A stretch of 64,000 nt of DNA from Dehalococcoidia bacterium (GTDB taxonomy: Bacteria; Chloroflexota; Dehalococcoidia; GIF9; UBA5629), in assembly GCA_041653995.1 (NCBI GenBank), contig JBAZEK010000002.1, positions 1-64,000 of the forward strand, read 5' to 3'. Both the position numbers and the translations under genes were made by a program. This document shows, in pieces, positions 8,526-17,074 of this stretch. Positions within the stretch are counted from its first letter, which is position 1; each line of letters starts with the position of its first letter. A model generated the notes under the pieces. The model ran no database searches, was not told the DNA's origin, and saw nothing but the letters and a program-made list of their open reading frames with translations.

Positions 8526-9044
8526 TCAGATACCGTCGCGCAAGCGGGCGTAGATCAGCCCGTCGATGTTCTCGCCGTCCTTGTAAATGCCTTTGACCAG
8601 GCGCCCCTCCAGCTTGAAGCCGCACTTCTCCAGCACATGCGCGGAGGCGGTGTTGCGGGCGAAGACCAGCGCCTGCAGGCGCACCATATCCAGCTTGCCG
8701 AAGGCGAAGTCGACTATCACGGGCACAGCGGCCGTGGCGATGCCTTTTCCCCAGTAGGGCTCGGCCAGCCAGTAGCCCAGCTCGGCCGACCGGCGGAAGA
8801 CGCCGCCAAGCAATTTCAGGCCGATGCCGCCGATGGCCTCCCTGTCCGTGGCGATGGCAAAGTTGGTTACAGGTTCCCTGGTCGAGAGGCCGATCCATTC
8901 GCGGGCATCCGCCGCCGTATAGGGATGCGGGAAGCGGTCATCCAGGTTGAGCCAGATCTTGCGGTTGTCGGCGTATTTAACCAGGGCCGCCTCGTCCGAG
9001 GGCGCCCAGTCCCTGATGGTATATTCGCCGATTTTGATATTCAT
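8526..9044 (-). CDS. GNAT-family N-acetyltransferase, RimJ/RimL-like
   Basis: 172 residues. The acetyl-CoA binding region reads LGYWLAEPYWGKGIATAAV, followed by the conserved FAFGKLDMVRLQALVFARN block typical of RimJ/RimL-type GNATs. Such enzymes acetylate protein N-termini, antibiotics or small amines; the substrate cannot be told from sequence. The ATG has an excellent GGAGAAAGG ribosome site. It heads the minus-strand run leading to argF and is divergent from polA, with about 100 bases between starts. Confidence 0.85.
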   Translation of the reverse strand: MNIKIGEYTIRDWAPSDEAALVKYADNRKIWLNLDDRFPHPYTAADAREWIGLSTREPVTNFAIATDREAIGGIGLKLLGGVFRRSAELGYWLAEPYWGKGIATAAVPVIVDFAFGKLDMVRLQALVFARNTASAHVLEKCGFKLEGRLVKGIYKDGENIDGLIYARLRDGI

Positions 9045-9099
9045 CCTTTCTCCGGCTATATTCTAACCCAATTTAACTCCGTGCCATAGCGCGGTTTAA

Positions 9100-9108
9100 T
9101 GCTATAAT
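9100..9108 (+). promoter_or_regulatory. Extended -10 promoter for polA
   Basis: TGCTATAAT, an extended -10 (TGN plus perfect TATAAT), lies 38 bases upstream of the polA ATG in the divergent GNAT/polA gap. No good -35 is seen, which is normal for extended -10 promoters. Confidence 0.45.
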
Positions 9109-9146
9109 GTGCCGTAAGATTGCGGTAATGCAGGCGGGTACGGGTG

Positions 9147-11906
9147 ATGTCTAAAGAAAAGCCCCTCTTAATTCTCTTCGATGGAAATGCGCTGGTGCAC
9201 CGCGCATTCCACGCGCTGCCGCCCCTCTCCATCACCAGGACCGGGGAGATGGTCAACGCCGTGCAGGGCTTCGCCAGCACGCTGCTAAAGCTGCTGCGGG
9301 AGAACAAGCCCGACTACTGGGCCATCGCCTTCGACCGCGCCGCCCCCACCTTCCGGCACGAGATGTTCGAGGACTACAAGGCGCAGCGACCTAAAACGCC
9401 CCCCGAACTGGTCACGCAGATCGAGCGCGTCCACCAGCTGGCCGGGGCCTTTAACCTGCCCGTGTTCGAGATGGACGGCTTCGAGGCCGACGACCTGATC
9501 GGCACCATCAGCACGCGGGCCAACGCGGAAGGTGTGGACACGTTGATCATAACCGGCGACAACGACATGCTGCAGATGGTGCAGCCGGGCATCCGCGTGA
9601 TGTCCCCGCGGCGCGGCTTCGCCGACACGGTGGTCTACGACGCCCCCGCCGTGAAGGAGAAATACGGCCTAGACCCGGAGCAGCTCATCAGCTACAAGGC
9701 GCTGGTGGGCGACCCCTCGGACAACATACCCGGCGTCAAGGGCATCGGCGATAAAACGGCCGTCAAGCTGCTGCAGCAGTTCCACGACATAGCCAACCTG
9801 TACGATCACGTGGACGAGGTCCAGCCGGAGCGCATACGAAACCTGCTGCGCGATAGCCGCGAGACCGCCATGCAGAACAGGAAGCTCGCCGCCATAGTCA
9901 CCGACGTGCCTGTTGCCTTCGACATAAACGCCTGCAAGGTCAGCTCGTACGACCGCAACAGCGTGGTGGAGCTGTTCCGCGAGCTCGGCTTCTCATCCCT
10001 GTTGTCGCGTCTGCCCGAGGAGATCGGCGGGGCGCCGTCATCCGCGCCGTCATCCACCCCATCGTCCACCCCTGCAGCCGCCCCCGCAACACAAGCGGCC
10101 GGGAGCAGCTATATCATCGTGAGCTCCGCACAGAAGCTGGACGAGCTGGCTCTGCGACTGTCATACGCAGGAACTTTCGCGGTCTCGGTAACGCCGTCCG
10201 GCGACAATGCCATGCAGGCCGGGCTGGTGGGCATCGCCATCTCGCCGGCGCGTGGCGAATCATATTACATTCCCATCGGACACATGACTCTCGATCGCAC
10301 GGGGCAGCTTCCGCTTAAAACAATCATCAAGGCACTGGGCGCCTGCATAACGCAGGAGCGCTACGCCAAAATAGTCTACGACGGCAAATTCGACATCATA
10401 TTAATGTCCCAGAACGGGCTGAAGATGGGCGGCGTCAACTTCGACGTGCTGATAGCCGCCTACCTGCTGGGCGAGAAGTCGCTCAATCTCAAGTCGCTGG
10501 CCTTCAACAGGCTGGGCATCGAGGCGCGCGAGCTGGCCGACCTGACGGGCAGCGGCGCCAAACAGGTATCGCCGGCGCGCCTTTCCATCGAGCAGGTGGG
10601 CGAGCTGGGCTGCAGCGACTCCGACATAACGCTCAGGCTCAAGGAATCGCTGGAGCAGGAGCTGCGCAGCGAGGAGCTGTGGAGCCTGTTCAACGACGTG
10701 GAAATGCCCCTGGTGCCGCTGCTGGCCGAGATGGAGATGAACGGCGTGCTGCTGGACCGTGCGCTGCTGATGGAGATGTCGGCCGCGCTGGGCGCGGACA
10801 TGCAGCGGCTTGAGAAGTCCATCTATGAGGCGGTCGGCCACCAGTTCAACATCAACTCGCCCCAGCAGATTTCGGGCGTGCTTTTCAATGAGCTCAAGCT
10901 GCAGCCGCTGCAGTCCAAACGCAAGACGCAGAGCGGCTTCTCCACCGATGCGGCCGTGCTCGAGGAGCTGAAGGACGCGCACCCCGTGATCAAATTCATA
11001 CTGGAATACCGCCAGCTTTCCAAGCTGAAATCCACCTACACCGACGCCCTGCCGCAGCTGATCAATCCCAAAACGGGCCGGGTGCACACCAGCTTCAACC
11101 AGACGGGCACGACGACGGGACGGCTGTCGTCCAGCGAGCCAAACCTGCAGAACCTGCCGGTGAGGGGCGAGATCGGGGCCAGGATCCGGCAGTCTATTAT
11201 TGCGCAGCCCGGATGGATGCTGCTGTCGGCCGACTACTCGCAGATCGACCTGCGCGCGCTGGCGCACCTCTCGAAGGACCAGGAGCTGATCGACACCTTC
11301 CTGCGCGACGAAGATATCCACACGCATACGGCTTCGGAGGTGTTCGGGGTGCCGGACAGCGAGGTCACGCCGCGCATGCGCCGCGCCGCCAAGACGGTCA
11401 ACTTCGGTGTCATCTACGGCATGAGCGGATACGGCCTCCAGCAGGCCACCGACCTGAGCAGGGAGGAGGCCGAGCTATTTATCAGCACCTATTTCAAGCG
11501 CTACCCGGGCGTCAAGAACTACCTGGAGGCCACCAAGCGGCAGGCGGCGGCCCTCGGCTACGTGCAGACGGTGCTGGGCCGAAGGCGCTTTATACCGGAG
11601 ATAAACTCGACCAACCGGCTGGCCAGGGAGTCCGCCGAGCGCATGGCCATCAATATGCCCGTGCAGGGCACGTCGGCGGATATCATCAAGATCGCCATGG
11701 TCAACCTTCACCGCGAGATGAAAAAGCGCGGCATGAAGACCATGATGATACTGCAGGTGCATGACGAGCTGGTGTTCGAGGCGCCGCCGGAGGAGATGGA
11801 TGCTATTAAACAGATGGTGCTGGAGATCATGCCCGCAGCCATAAAGCTGGTGGTGCCGCTCAAAATCGACATCAAGGTGGGACAGAACTGGGGTGAGATG
11901 GCCTGA
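9147..11906 (+). CDS. polA: DNA polymerase I
   Basis: 919 residues from the ATG at 9147 (a GTG directly before it is possible). Order: 5'-nuclease domain (1 to about 295), a Ser/Pro/Ala-rich linker (about 295-318), a 3'-5' exonuclease-like domain (about 320-500), and the polymerase domain. In the exonuclease region the usual DTE metal motif is replaced around residues 345-349 (FAVSVT), so proofreading is probably lost. Motif A reads SADYSQIDLR (694-703): catalytic Asp696 is present, but the steric-gate Glu is Asp701. Motif B (KTVNFGVIYG) and motif C (VHDELV) are normal. Role: Okazaki fragment processing and repair. The stop overlaps mutM by one base. Confidence 0.96.
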   Translation: MSKEKPLLILFDGNALVHRAFHALPPLSITRTGEMVNAVQGFASTLLKLLRENKPDYWAIAFDRAAPTFRHEMFEDYKAQRPKTPPELVTQIERVHQLAGAFNLPVFEMDGFEADDLIGTISTRANAEGVDTLIITGDNDMLQMVQPGIRVMSPRRGFADTVVYDAPAVKEKYGLDPEQLISYKALVGDPSDNIPGVKGIGDKTAVKLLQQFHDIANLYDHVDEVQPERIRNLLRDSRETAMQNRKLAAIVTDVPVAFDINACKVSSYDRNSVVELFRELGFSSLLSRLPEEIGGAPSSAPSSTPSSTPAAAPATQAAGSSYIIVSSAQKLDELALRLSYAGTFAVSVTPSGDNAMQAGLVGIAISPARGESYYIPIGHMTLDRTGQLPLKTIIKALGACITQERYAKIVYDGKFDIILMSQNGLKMGGVNFDVLIAAYLLGEKSLNLKSLAFNRLGIEARELADLTGSGAKQVSPARLSIEQVGELGCSDSDITLRLKESLEQELRSEELWSLFNDVEMPLVPLLAEMEMNGVLLDRALLMEMSAALGADMQRLEKSIYEAVGHQFNINSPQQISGVLFNELKLQPLQSKRKTQSGFSTDAAVLEELKDAHPVIKFILEYRQLSKLKSTYTDALPQLINPKTGRVHTSFNQTGTTTGRLSSSEPNLQNLPVRGEIGARIRQSIIAQPGWMLLSADYSQIDLRALAHLSKDQELIDTFLRDEDIHTHTASEVFGVPDSEVTPRMRRAAKTVNFGVIYGMSGYGLQQATDLSREEAELFISTYFKRYPGVKNYLEATKRQAAALGYVQTVLGRRRFIPEINSTNRLARESAERMAINMPVQGTSADIIKIAMVNLHREMKKRGMKTMMILQVHDELVFEAPPEEMDAIKQMVLEIMPAAIKLVVPLKIDIKVGQNWGEMA

Positions 11907-12760
11907 TGCCCGAGCTGCCGGAAGTCGAGACCATCGTCAACAACCTGAGGCCCCGCGTGGTGGGAAAAACTATTATCGGCATCGTGGTCAGGGACACCAG
12001 GCCGCTACAGCAGACCGGGGTGGAGGAGTTCTGCCGGCGCCTGATAGGGCGCAGCATCAAGGGACTGTCGCGGCGCGGCAAATATATCATTTTCAGCCTC
12101 TCGCATGGCAATAATCTGGTCGTCCATCTGCGCATGACCGGCGCCCTGCTGTGGAACCCCGCCGGGCCGGAGCCTTTCTCAAGGCTGGAGCTCATACTGG
12201 ACGACCGCTCAAAGCTGGTCTACACCGATGTGAGAAGGTTCGGCACGTTCAATCTGGTCCGTGACGCGGGGAAAGTGGTGGGCAAGCTCGGCATAGAGCC
12301 GCTGAGTGACGAATTCACGCGTGCGGCGCTGGCCGCATATCTGGCGACCCGCTCGACGCCCGTCAAGACGGCGCTGCTCAACCAGGAGCGCATCGCGGGC
12401 ATCGGCAACATGTATGCCGACGAGGCGCTCTTCGCCGCCGGCATACATCCCTTGAGACCGTCCAACTCGCTCAAGCCGAAAGAGATCGCGGCCCTGCACA
12501 GGTCCATCAGGGCGGTGCTGAAGAAAGCAGTGAAAAACCAGGGCGCGAGCATACGCAACTACCGCCGCCCGGACGGAGAGGCGGGACGGGCGCACGAGGA
12601 ATTCGCCGTGGCGCACCGCGGCGGCTGTTCCTGTCCCCGATGCTCCACACCCATCAGCCGCATTGTGGTGGGGCAGAGGGGCACCTATTTCTGCCCGCGC
12701 TGCCAGCCGGCACCGGGCAAACCAAGTAAAACTTCAGGAGGACGACATGGGCAAGGATAA
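11906..12760 (+). CDS. mutM: Formamidopyrimidine-DNA glycosylase (Fpg/MutM)
   Basis: 284 residues starting MPELPEVE, in which Pro2 (after Met removal) is the nucleophile and Glu3 the acid of base excision. The helix-two-turn-helix region and a C-terminal CxxC...CxxC zinc finger (CPRC and CPRC) complete the family pattern. It removes 8-oxoguanine and formamidopyrimidines and nicks the abasic site. The TGATG overlap with polA indicates coupling of repair polymerase and glycosylase. A short extra tail after the finger (about 17 residues) overlaps the start of the next gene by 14 bases. Confidence 0.96.
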   Translation: MPELPEVETIVNNLRPRVVGKTIIGIVVRDTRPLQQTGVEEFCRRLIGRSIKGLSRRGKYIIFSLSHGNNLVVHLRMTGALLWNPAGPEPFSRLELILDDRSKLVYTDVRRFGTFNLVRDAGKVVGKLGIEPLSDEFTRAALAAYLATRSTPVKTALLNQERIAGIGNMYADEALFAAGIHPLRPSNSLKPKEIAALHRSIRAVLKKAVKNQGASIRNYRRPDGEAGRAHEEFAVAHRGGCSCPRCSTPISRIVVGQRGTYFCPRCQPAPGKPSKTSGGRHGQG

Positions 12761-13268
12761 ATCCGCCAAACCGGCGGATCCTACCGCAACCAACGATGTC
12801 AATACACTTTGTAGTCTGCTGGGCGGCAAGGACGGCGTCACCAGGAGCAAGGCCAGGGCGGCCCTGGTCGACATCGGCAGGCCGGCGGTAACCGCGCTGG
12901 TGGGCGCGTTGAAAGACCGCAATCAGACCGTGAGGTGGGAGTCGGCCAAAGCGCTGGGACAGATCATGGACCCCAAATCCATCGACGCGCTGGTGACGGC
13001 GCTGCAGGACAGGCTATTCGACGTGCGCTGGCTGGCGGCGGAGGCACTGATAGGCATTGGGGATAAATCGGTCAAGCCGATCCTGCAGGCTATTGTAGAT
13101 AACCCGGAATCGGAGGAGGTGAGGGAGGGGGCGCATCATGTCCTGCACGACCTTCGGGCCAGCCGCTACCGGGAAATTCTCAAGCCGGTCATCGCTTCCA
13201 TGGAGGATGTGACCTTCACGCTGGACATACCGCTCGAGGCCAAAAAAGCGCTTAAATCCATACGTTGA
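12747..13268 (+). CDS. HEAT-repeat protein, function unknown
   Basis: 173 residues from the ATG at 12747, chosen because AGGAGG (12736-12741) sits six bases ahead. The protein consists of PBS-lyase-type HEAT repeats (AKALGQIMDPKSIDALVTAL, AAEALIGIGDKSVKPIL and neighbours), that is, a short alpha-solenoid for protein contacts. No catalytic motif is visible. It overlaps mutM by 14 bases and is third in the polA-mutM operon, so a scaffold role in base excision repair is possible but unproven. Confidence 0.85.
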   Translation: MGKDKSAKPADPTATNDVNTLCSLLGGKDGVTRSKARAALVDIGRPAVTALVGALKDRNQTVRWESAKALGQIMDPKSIDALVTALQDRLFDVRWLAAEALIGIGDKSVKPILQAIVDNPESEEVREGAHHVLHDLRASRYREILKPVIASMEDVTFTLDIPLEAKKALKSIR

Positions 13269-13360
13269 GCGGCAGTGCAACCGAACCGGGCGAACGGCCT
13301 ATTGCATTGTCATATGATTTATGGTAAAACAGGCCAGACTTTGAAAAGGAGGTGGCCATT

Positions 13361-14542
13361 ATGCCAGCCTGGGTTACAACTATCGATCAGCTCGGACCCG
13401 AGAAAGTCCTGCACGTTTACGACCCTTCAACCGAACTGAGGGGTGTCGTGGTCGTCGATACCGTATCCATAGGGGGCGCGGCGGGAGGCACGCGCATGCT
13501 GCCCGATATAACCACCGAGGAGATATTCCTGCTTGCACGAGCCATGACCCACAAGTTCGCCATCCTCGACTTCCCCATCGGCGGCGCCAAGGCGGGCATC
13601 TGGGCCGAGCCCGGCATCCGCGGTCCGCAGCGCAGGGAGCTGATGCTGTCCTTCGGCAGGGCCGTCAAGACGCTGCTGGGCGCAGGCGTTACGCTGGCCG
13701 CCGACATGGGCACTGACAACGACGATGTCGCTACCTTCTTCGAAGGGGCCGGTGTGCCCAAGAAATTCACCGGCCTTTCGTCCCAGATGATCGACGGCGA
13801 GCCGCTGGAGGACCACGCCACGGGTTACGGTGTGGCGGTAGCCGCCCTTTCGGCCTGCCAGTTCGCCGGGGTCAACGTCAAGAACGCAAAGGTGGCCATC
13901 GAAGGCTTCGGCAAGGTGGGCGGCGGTGTGGCCCGCTACATCAGCGAGTCCGGCGCCAGCGTGGTGGCGATCTCGACCATCGACGGCGGCATCTACAATA
14001 AGGACGGCCTGGATGTGAAAGCCCTGCTGGAGGCGCGCAAGACGGCGGGCGACAAGGCTGTCACGGAATATAAAAAGGCCAAACGCATCAGGAGCCAGGA
14101 GATCTACAGCCTGCCGGTGGATATACTCATACCCGGCGCGCGGCCGTACGTGATAACCAAAAAGAACGCGGGCAGCATCAAAGCCAGGATTATCTCCAGC
14201 ATCGCCAACATACCGATGACGGACGAGGCCGAGGCCATCCTCTTCAAGAAGGGCATTCTGGCGGTGCCTGATTTCATATCCAACGCAGGAGGGGTGATAC
14301 TGGGAGTGGTGGACGTCCTGGGCGGCAGCTCGGACGACCTGTTCAGGGTGCTGCGTGACCTGATCGGACCGCTCTCCTCCAGCATACTCAGCGAGGCCAA
14401 ACAGCAGGGCATCAATCCCAGGGCGCTGGCAGTGCAGAAGACCACGGCCAAGGTAATGGCAGCCAGGAGCGAGCCGCCTGCAGCTGTGGACCTTGAGAAG
14501 CTGATCGTCGATATGAGGAAGCGCCTGGGATTCACAGCTTAG
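13361..14542 (+). CDS. Glu/Leu/Phe/Val-family amino acid dehydrogenase
   Basis: 393 residues. An AAGGAGG site eight bases before the ATG at 13361 favours this start over the in-frame GTG at 13352. The N-terminal substrate domain carries PIGGAKAGI with the catalytic lysine. The C-terminal Rossmann domain carries GFGKVGGGVA. The family oxidatively deaminates glutamate, leucine, phenylalanine or valine with NAD(P), or runs in reverse. Length and motif resemble glutamate dehydrogenase, but substrate cannot be fixed from sequence alone. It sits 92 bases after the HEAT gene and may have its own promoter. Confidence 0.88.
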   Translation: MPAWVTTIDQLGPEKVLHVYDPSTELRGVVVVDTVSIGGAAGGTRMLPDITTEEIFLLARAMTHKFAILDFPIGGAKAGIWAEPGIRGPQRRELMLSFGRAVKTLLGAGVTLAADMGTDNDDVATFFEGAGVPKKFTGLSSQMIDGEPLEDHATGYGVAVAALSACQFAGVNVKNAKVAIEGFGKVGGGVARYISESGASVVAISTIDGGIYNKDGLDVKALLEARKTAGDKAVTEYKKAKRIRSQEIYSLPVDILIPGARPYVITKKNAGSIKARIISSIANIPMTDEAEAILFKKGILAVPDFISNAGGVILGVVDVLGGSSDDLFRVLRDLIGPLSSSILSEAKQQGINPRALAVQKTTAKVMAARSEPPAAVDLEKLIVDMRKRLGFTA

Positions 14543-14603
14543 CACCCGGGACGACGCATATCGGTCAAGCCGCTCAAAGGGAAAAAACGCTGCACGGCGC
14601 CTA

Positions 14604-14632
14604 TTGCGGGGCATTAGTCGTAAGTGTATAAT
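14604..14632 (+). promoter_or_regulatory. Candidate promoter for the membrane protein pair
   Basis: TTGCGG (14604-14609), 17-base spacer, perfect TATAAT (14627-14632). This leaves a leader of nearly 100 bases before the ATG at 14728. Confidence 0.4.
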
Positions 14633-14727
14633 ATTCGGACACAAGCATGATCGGATATGGCAGATGAAGCCGTTGGCGCCGATACCTGTAGCCGGTCATA
14701 GCTCGATATCATCGGAGGAGGTGCTTT

Positions 14728-15231
14728 ATGGCGCTCACGCAGGTGTGGTTGTTCTCAACGATAGCCGGTGTGATTATCGTCCTTATCCTGTGGTGGAGGA
14801 CCAAAAACAAGAGAGATTTTTACAGTGCGGCCCTGTCTGCATTTATCTGGTCCTGGCCGACCTTCCTGATTGAATGGTACGGGGTATGTGTCATCCAAAT
14901 CTGGTATGACCCAACCGCAACGGCTGTGCCCCCCGTTCCCTGGATTTTCCTGGCATGGTCGTTTGTCCTGGGTATCATACTGCTTTTTCTTTATCGAACT
15001 GTATACGATAAAAAAATTGTGCTGTTGTGCTTCATCATAACAACAGCCGGCACCGAGGCGTTTTTCATCGCCACATCCCTCCTTTCGGGCAAATGGGCCC
15101 ACGGGGGCGGCTGGAATCCTTACTGGGGTTTCGTGCATGTCTTTGTTTTAAAGTGCCTGCTGGTCGCCATCGATATGCTGCTGAAAAAGTATGTATTCAA
15201 CCGGATCGGGCTGGGTGAACCCGGGAAATAA
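14728..15231 (+). CDS. Uncharacterised multi-pass membrane protein
   Basis: 167 residues with about five hydrophobic segments (roughly 5-23, 33-57, 69-89, 95-118, 133-150) joined by short charged loops. Many aromatic residues lie in and around the membrane segments (WSWPTFLIEWYG, WNPYWGFVH). I recognise no family with certainty. GGAGGAGG sits six bases before the ATG. It is followed after 58 bases by another membrane protein of similar style, so the two are probably co-transcribed and may work together. Confidence 0.8.
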   Translation: MALTQVWLFSTIAGVIIVLILWWRTKNKRDFYSAALSAFIWSWPTFLIEWYGVCVIQIWYDPTATAVPPVPWIFLAWSFVLGIILLFLYRTVYDKKIVLLCFIITTAGTEAFFIATSLLSGKWAHGGGWNPYWGFVHVFVLKCLLVAIDMLLKKYVFNRIGLGEPGK

Positions 15232-15289
15232 CGGGCGCCATGTTATTGAAATCAGTAATCGAATAAAAATATAAAGGAGGAGGAATATT

Positions 15290-15922
15290 ATGGCAGAATC
15301 GGCGCAACAAGCACTGGCATTACTGCGCGACGGCAGCCACTTCCAATGGTATGTCATCCCCCTGCTGCTGCTCGTCATGTACGTCTACGCCAACGAGGTC
15401 GAAAAGAAGAACTGGAGCCTGGTGCTGGCGGGCCTGGCCTTCTGGCTGATGGACTGGTTCAATGAGATCTGGAACGGCCTGGTCTTCCATTTCACCAACT
15501 TCGCCCCGGTCTGGGGCACACCGGACCACGGCAGCGCGCTGGTGCTGCTGATCGGCCTCAACATCGAGATCACCTTCATGTTCTCCATCATGGGCATCGT
15601 CATGTGCAAGATGCTCCCCTCGGACAAGAGCCTGAAAATACTGGGCATAAACAACCGCCTGGTCTTCGCCGTTGTCGGCGCAATCCTGGCGGTGTGCATA
15701 GAGTGCCTGCTCAACTGGGTGGGCGCGCTGACCTGGGAATACAGCTGGTGGAGCCTGGGCGCTCCCTGGCTGATCTGGCTGATCGGCTACCTGCCCTTCT
15801 TCCTGGTCAGCTACTGGGTGCTGGACATGAAGACCATGAAGAGCAAACTGATAACCGTGGGGGTGATCGCCGCGGTGGACATCATCTCGCTCCTCATCTT
15901 CATTCCCCTTAAGTGGATCTGA
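15290..15922 (+). CDS. Uncharacterised multi-pass membrane protein
   Basis: 210 residues with about six membrane segments and clusters of Trp, Asn and acidic residues (FWLMDWFNEIWNGLVFHF; WEYSWWSLGAPWLIWLIGYLP). An aromatic-rich core with buried Asp, Glu and Asn suggests substrate or cofactor contact inside the membrane, but no family is recognised. AAAGGAGGAGG precedes the ATG. It is the last gene before a strong terminator at 15946, giving a two-gene unit with 14728-15231. Confidence 0.8.
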   Translation: MAESAQQALALLRDGSHFQWYVIPLLLLVMYVYANEVEKKNWSLVLAGLAFWLMDWFNEIWNGLVFHFTNFAPVWGTPDHGSALVLLIGLNIEITFMFSIMGIVMCKMLPSDKSLKILGINNRLVFAVVGAILAVCIECLLNWVGALTWEYSWWSLGAPWLIWLIGYLPFFLVSYWVLDMKTMKSKLITVGVIAAVDIISLLIFIPLKWI

Positions 15923-15945
15923 CCCGGATCACAAATCCGCCTCAC

Positions 15946-15979
15946 AGAGGCCGCCGTTTAAACGGCGGCCTCTCTTTTT
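15946..15979 (+). terminator. Rho-independent terminator
   Basis: Perfect palindrome with 14-base arms (15946-15959 and 15960-15973, core GGCCGCCGTTT) followed by CTTTTT. It closes the membrane-protein pair. Confidence 0.9.
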
Positions 15980-16138
15980 GCCTTCCCGATACGCCGGGCA
16001 GTCGTCCGAAAGTATGATCCCCTCATGGTACGTAAGGACGATGCGCGAAATTATTACATCCGCTCAAAACCGTCCCAACCTCCGATGGCATCCATCTCCT
16101 CGGCAGGTATACTTCACTCATAGAGAGGAGATTATCAC

Positions 16139-16975
16139 GTGATACACTTACAGACAGCTATAAGCGAACTGCAAAAACACACCGTGTCGGAGCAGCCCGT
16201 AACTTTCGGCAGCAATGGAATAGAACTTAATGGAACGCTCTTCATACCGTCCGGCGCAGGCAAAGGACGCCGCTTGCCCGGCGCGGTCATGTGCCACGGG
16301 TACGGCGGCGACCAGGTAGCCTTCGAGAACAGCGCCAGGACCCTGGCATCCGAGGGTATAGTCACCCTGACCTTCGATTTCCGCGGCCATGGCTCCAGCG
16401 AGGGTACTCTCGACGGCAGCATCGTGAACGACGTTATCGACGCCTGGGATTTCCTGCACAACCGGCCGGAGGTCGACCATAAGAAAATGGGCCTCATAGG
16501 GCACAGCATGGGCGCCTTCTCGGCTATTTTAGCAGCAGGCAAACTCAGAAAGGCCAGGGTGCTGGTAGCGCTGGCCTGCCCGGGTGAGTTTAAAAACAAA
16601 GTGGTCAGGAACCCCGACCATTTCGTCCATCCGCTACTGCGCCTGATAGCCAGGTCCATATTTCAGTATTTCAACCTGGTTAATAAGATCAAGATGCGCG
16701 TGGACTGGAGGAGATTTCTGGAATTCTGGATCAGGACCAAACCCTCGGAGGCACTGTCCGGCCTGGAAGACTGCGCAAAGCTCTTCGTCTTCTGCCTGGG
16801 CGACCAGACTTCCCCATACAACAGGTTCCTTTACTCATACGCCATGGCCAGCGAGCCGAAGCAGGTCATGATCTCATGCGGGAACCATACCTCCATGATA
16901 GAGCCGGGCGAGCTGCGCACACAGTGGCAGAAATGGACCATAGGCGCCCTGCACGGCAGACACCCGCATCCTTAA
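16139..16975 (+). CDS. Alpha/beta hydrolase
   Basis: 278 residues from GTG at 16139 with GAGGAG about ten bases upstream. Oxyanion-side motif CHGYGGD (near 52) and DFRGHGSSEG (near 82) lead to the nucleophile elbow GHSMG with Ser123. A late His in SCGNHTS is the likely catalytic base. The pattern matches serine aminopeptidase S33-like or esterase/dienelactone-type hydrolases. No signal peptide, so cytoplasmic. Substrate unknown. It stands alone between two terminators. Confidence 0.88.
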   Translation: MIHLQTAISELQKHTVSEQPVTFGSNGIELNGTLFIPSGAGKGRRLPGAVMCHGYGGDQVAFENSARTLASEGIVTLTFDFRGHGSSEGTLDGSIVNDVIDAWDFLHNRPEVDHKKMGLIGHSMGAFSAILAAGKLRKARVLVALACPGEFKNKVVRNPDHFVHPLLRLIARSIFQYFNLVNKIKMRVDWRRFLEFWIRTKPSEALSGLEDCAKLFVFCLGDQTSPYNRFLYSYAMASEPKQVMISCGNHTSMIEPGELRTQWQKWTIGALHGRHPHP

Positions 16976-17013
16976 TACGATTGATTCTCACAATCCAAAC
17001 CTCCTTAAACAGG

Positions 17014-17041
17014 ACAGGGGGCCGTGAGGCCCCCTGTTTCA
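17014..17041 (+). terminator. Rho-independent terminator after the hydrolase
   Basis: Arms ACAGGGGGCC (17014-17023) and GGCCCCCTGT (17028-17037) with a GTGA loop, then TTCATTT. It covers the first possible start codon of the following frame, which is one reason to place that gene's start downstream. Confidence 0.8.
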
Positions 17042-17074
17042 TTTATGTCACCGCCGCTGTATAATCGCCTGAAA

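Noticed and set aside
10401..11327. 308-codon open frame antisense to polA
   Set aside because: It covers the polymerase and exonuclease-like domains of a clear polA, has low-complexity Gln/Arg/Leu-rich content and no ribosome site; it is a shadow of high-GC codon usage.
13427..14644. 405-codon open frame antisense to the amino acid dehydrogenase
   Set aside because: The plus strand encodes a full-length dehydrogenase with all motifs; the antisense chain matches no fold and is His/Gly/Arg-rich.
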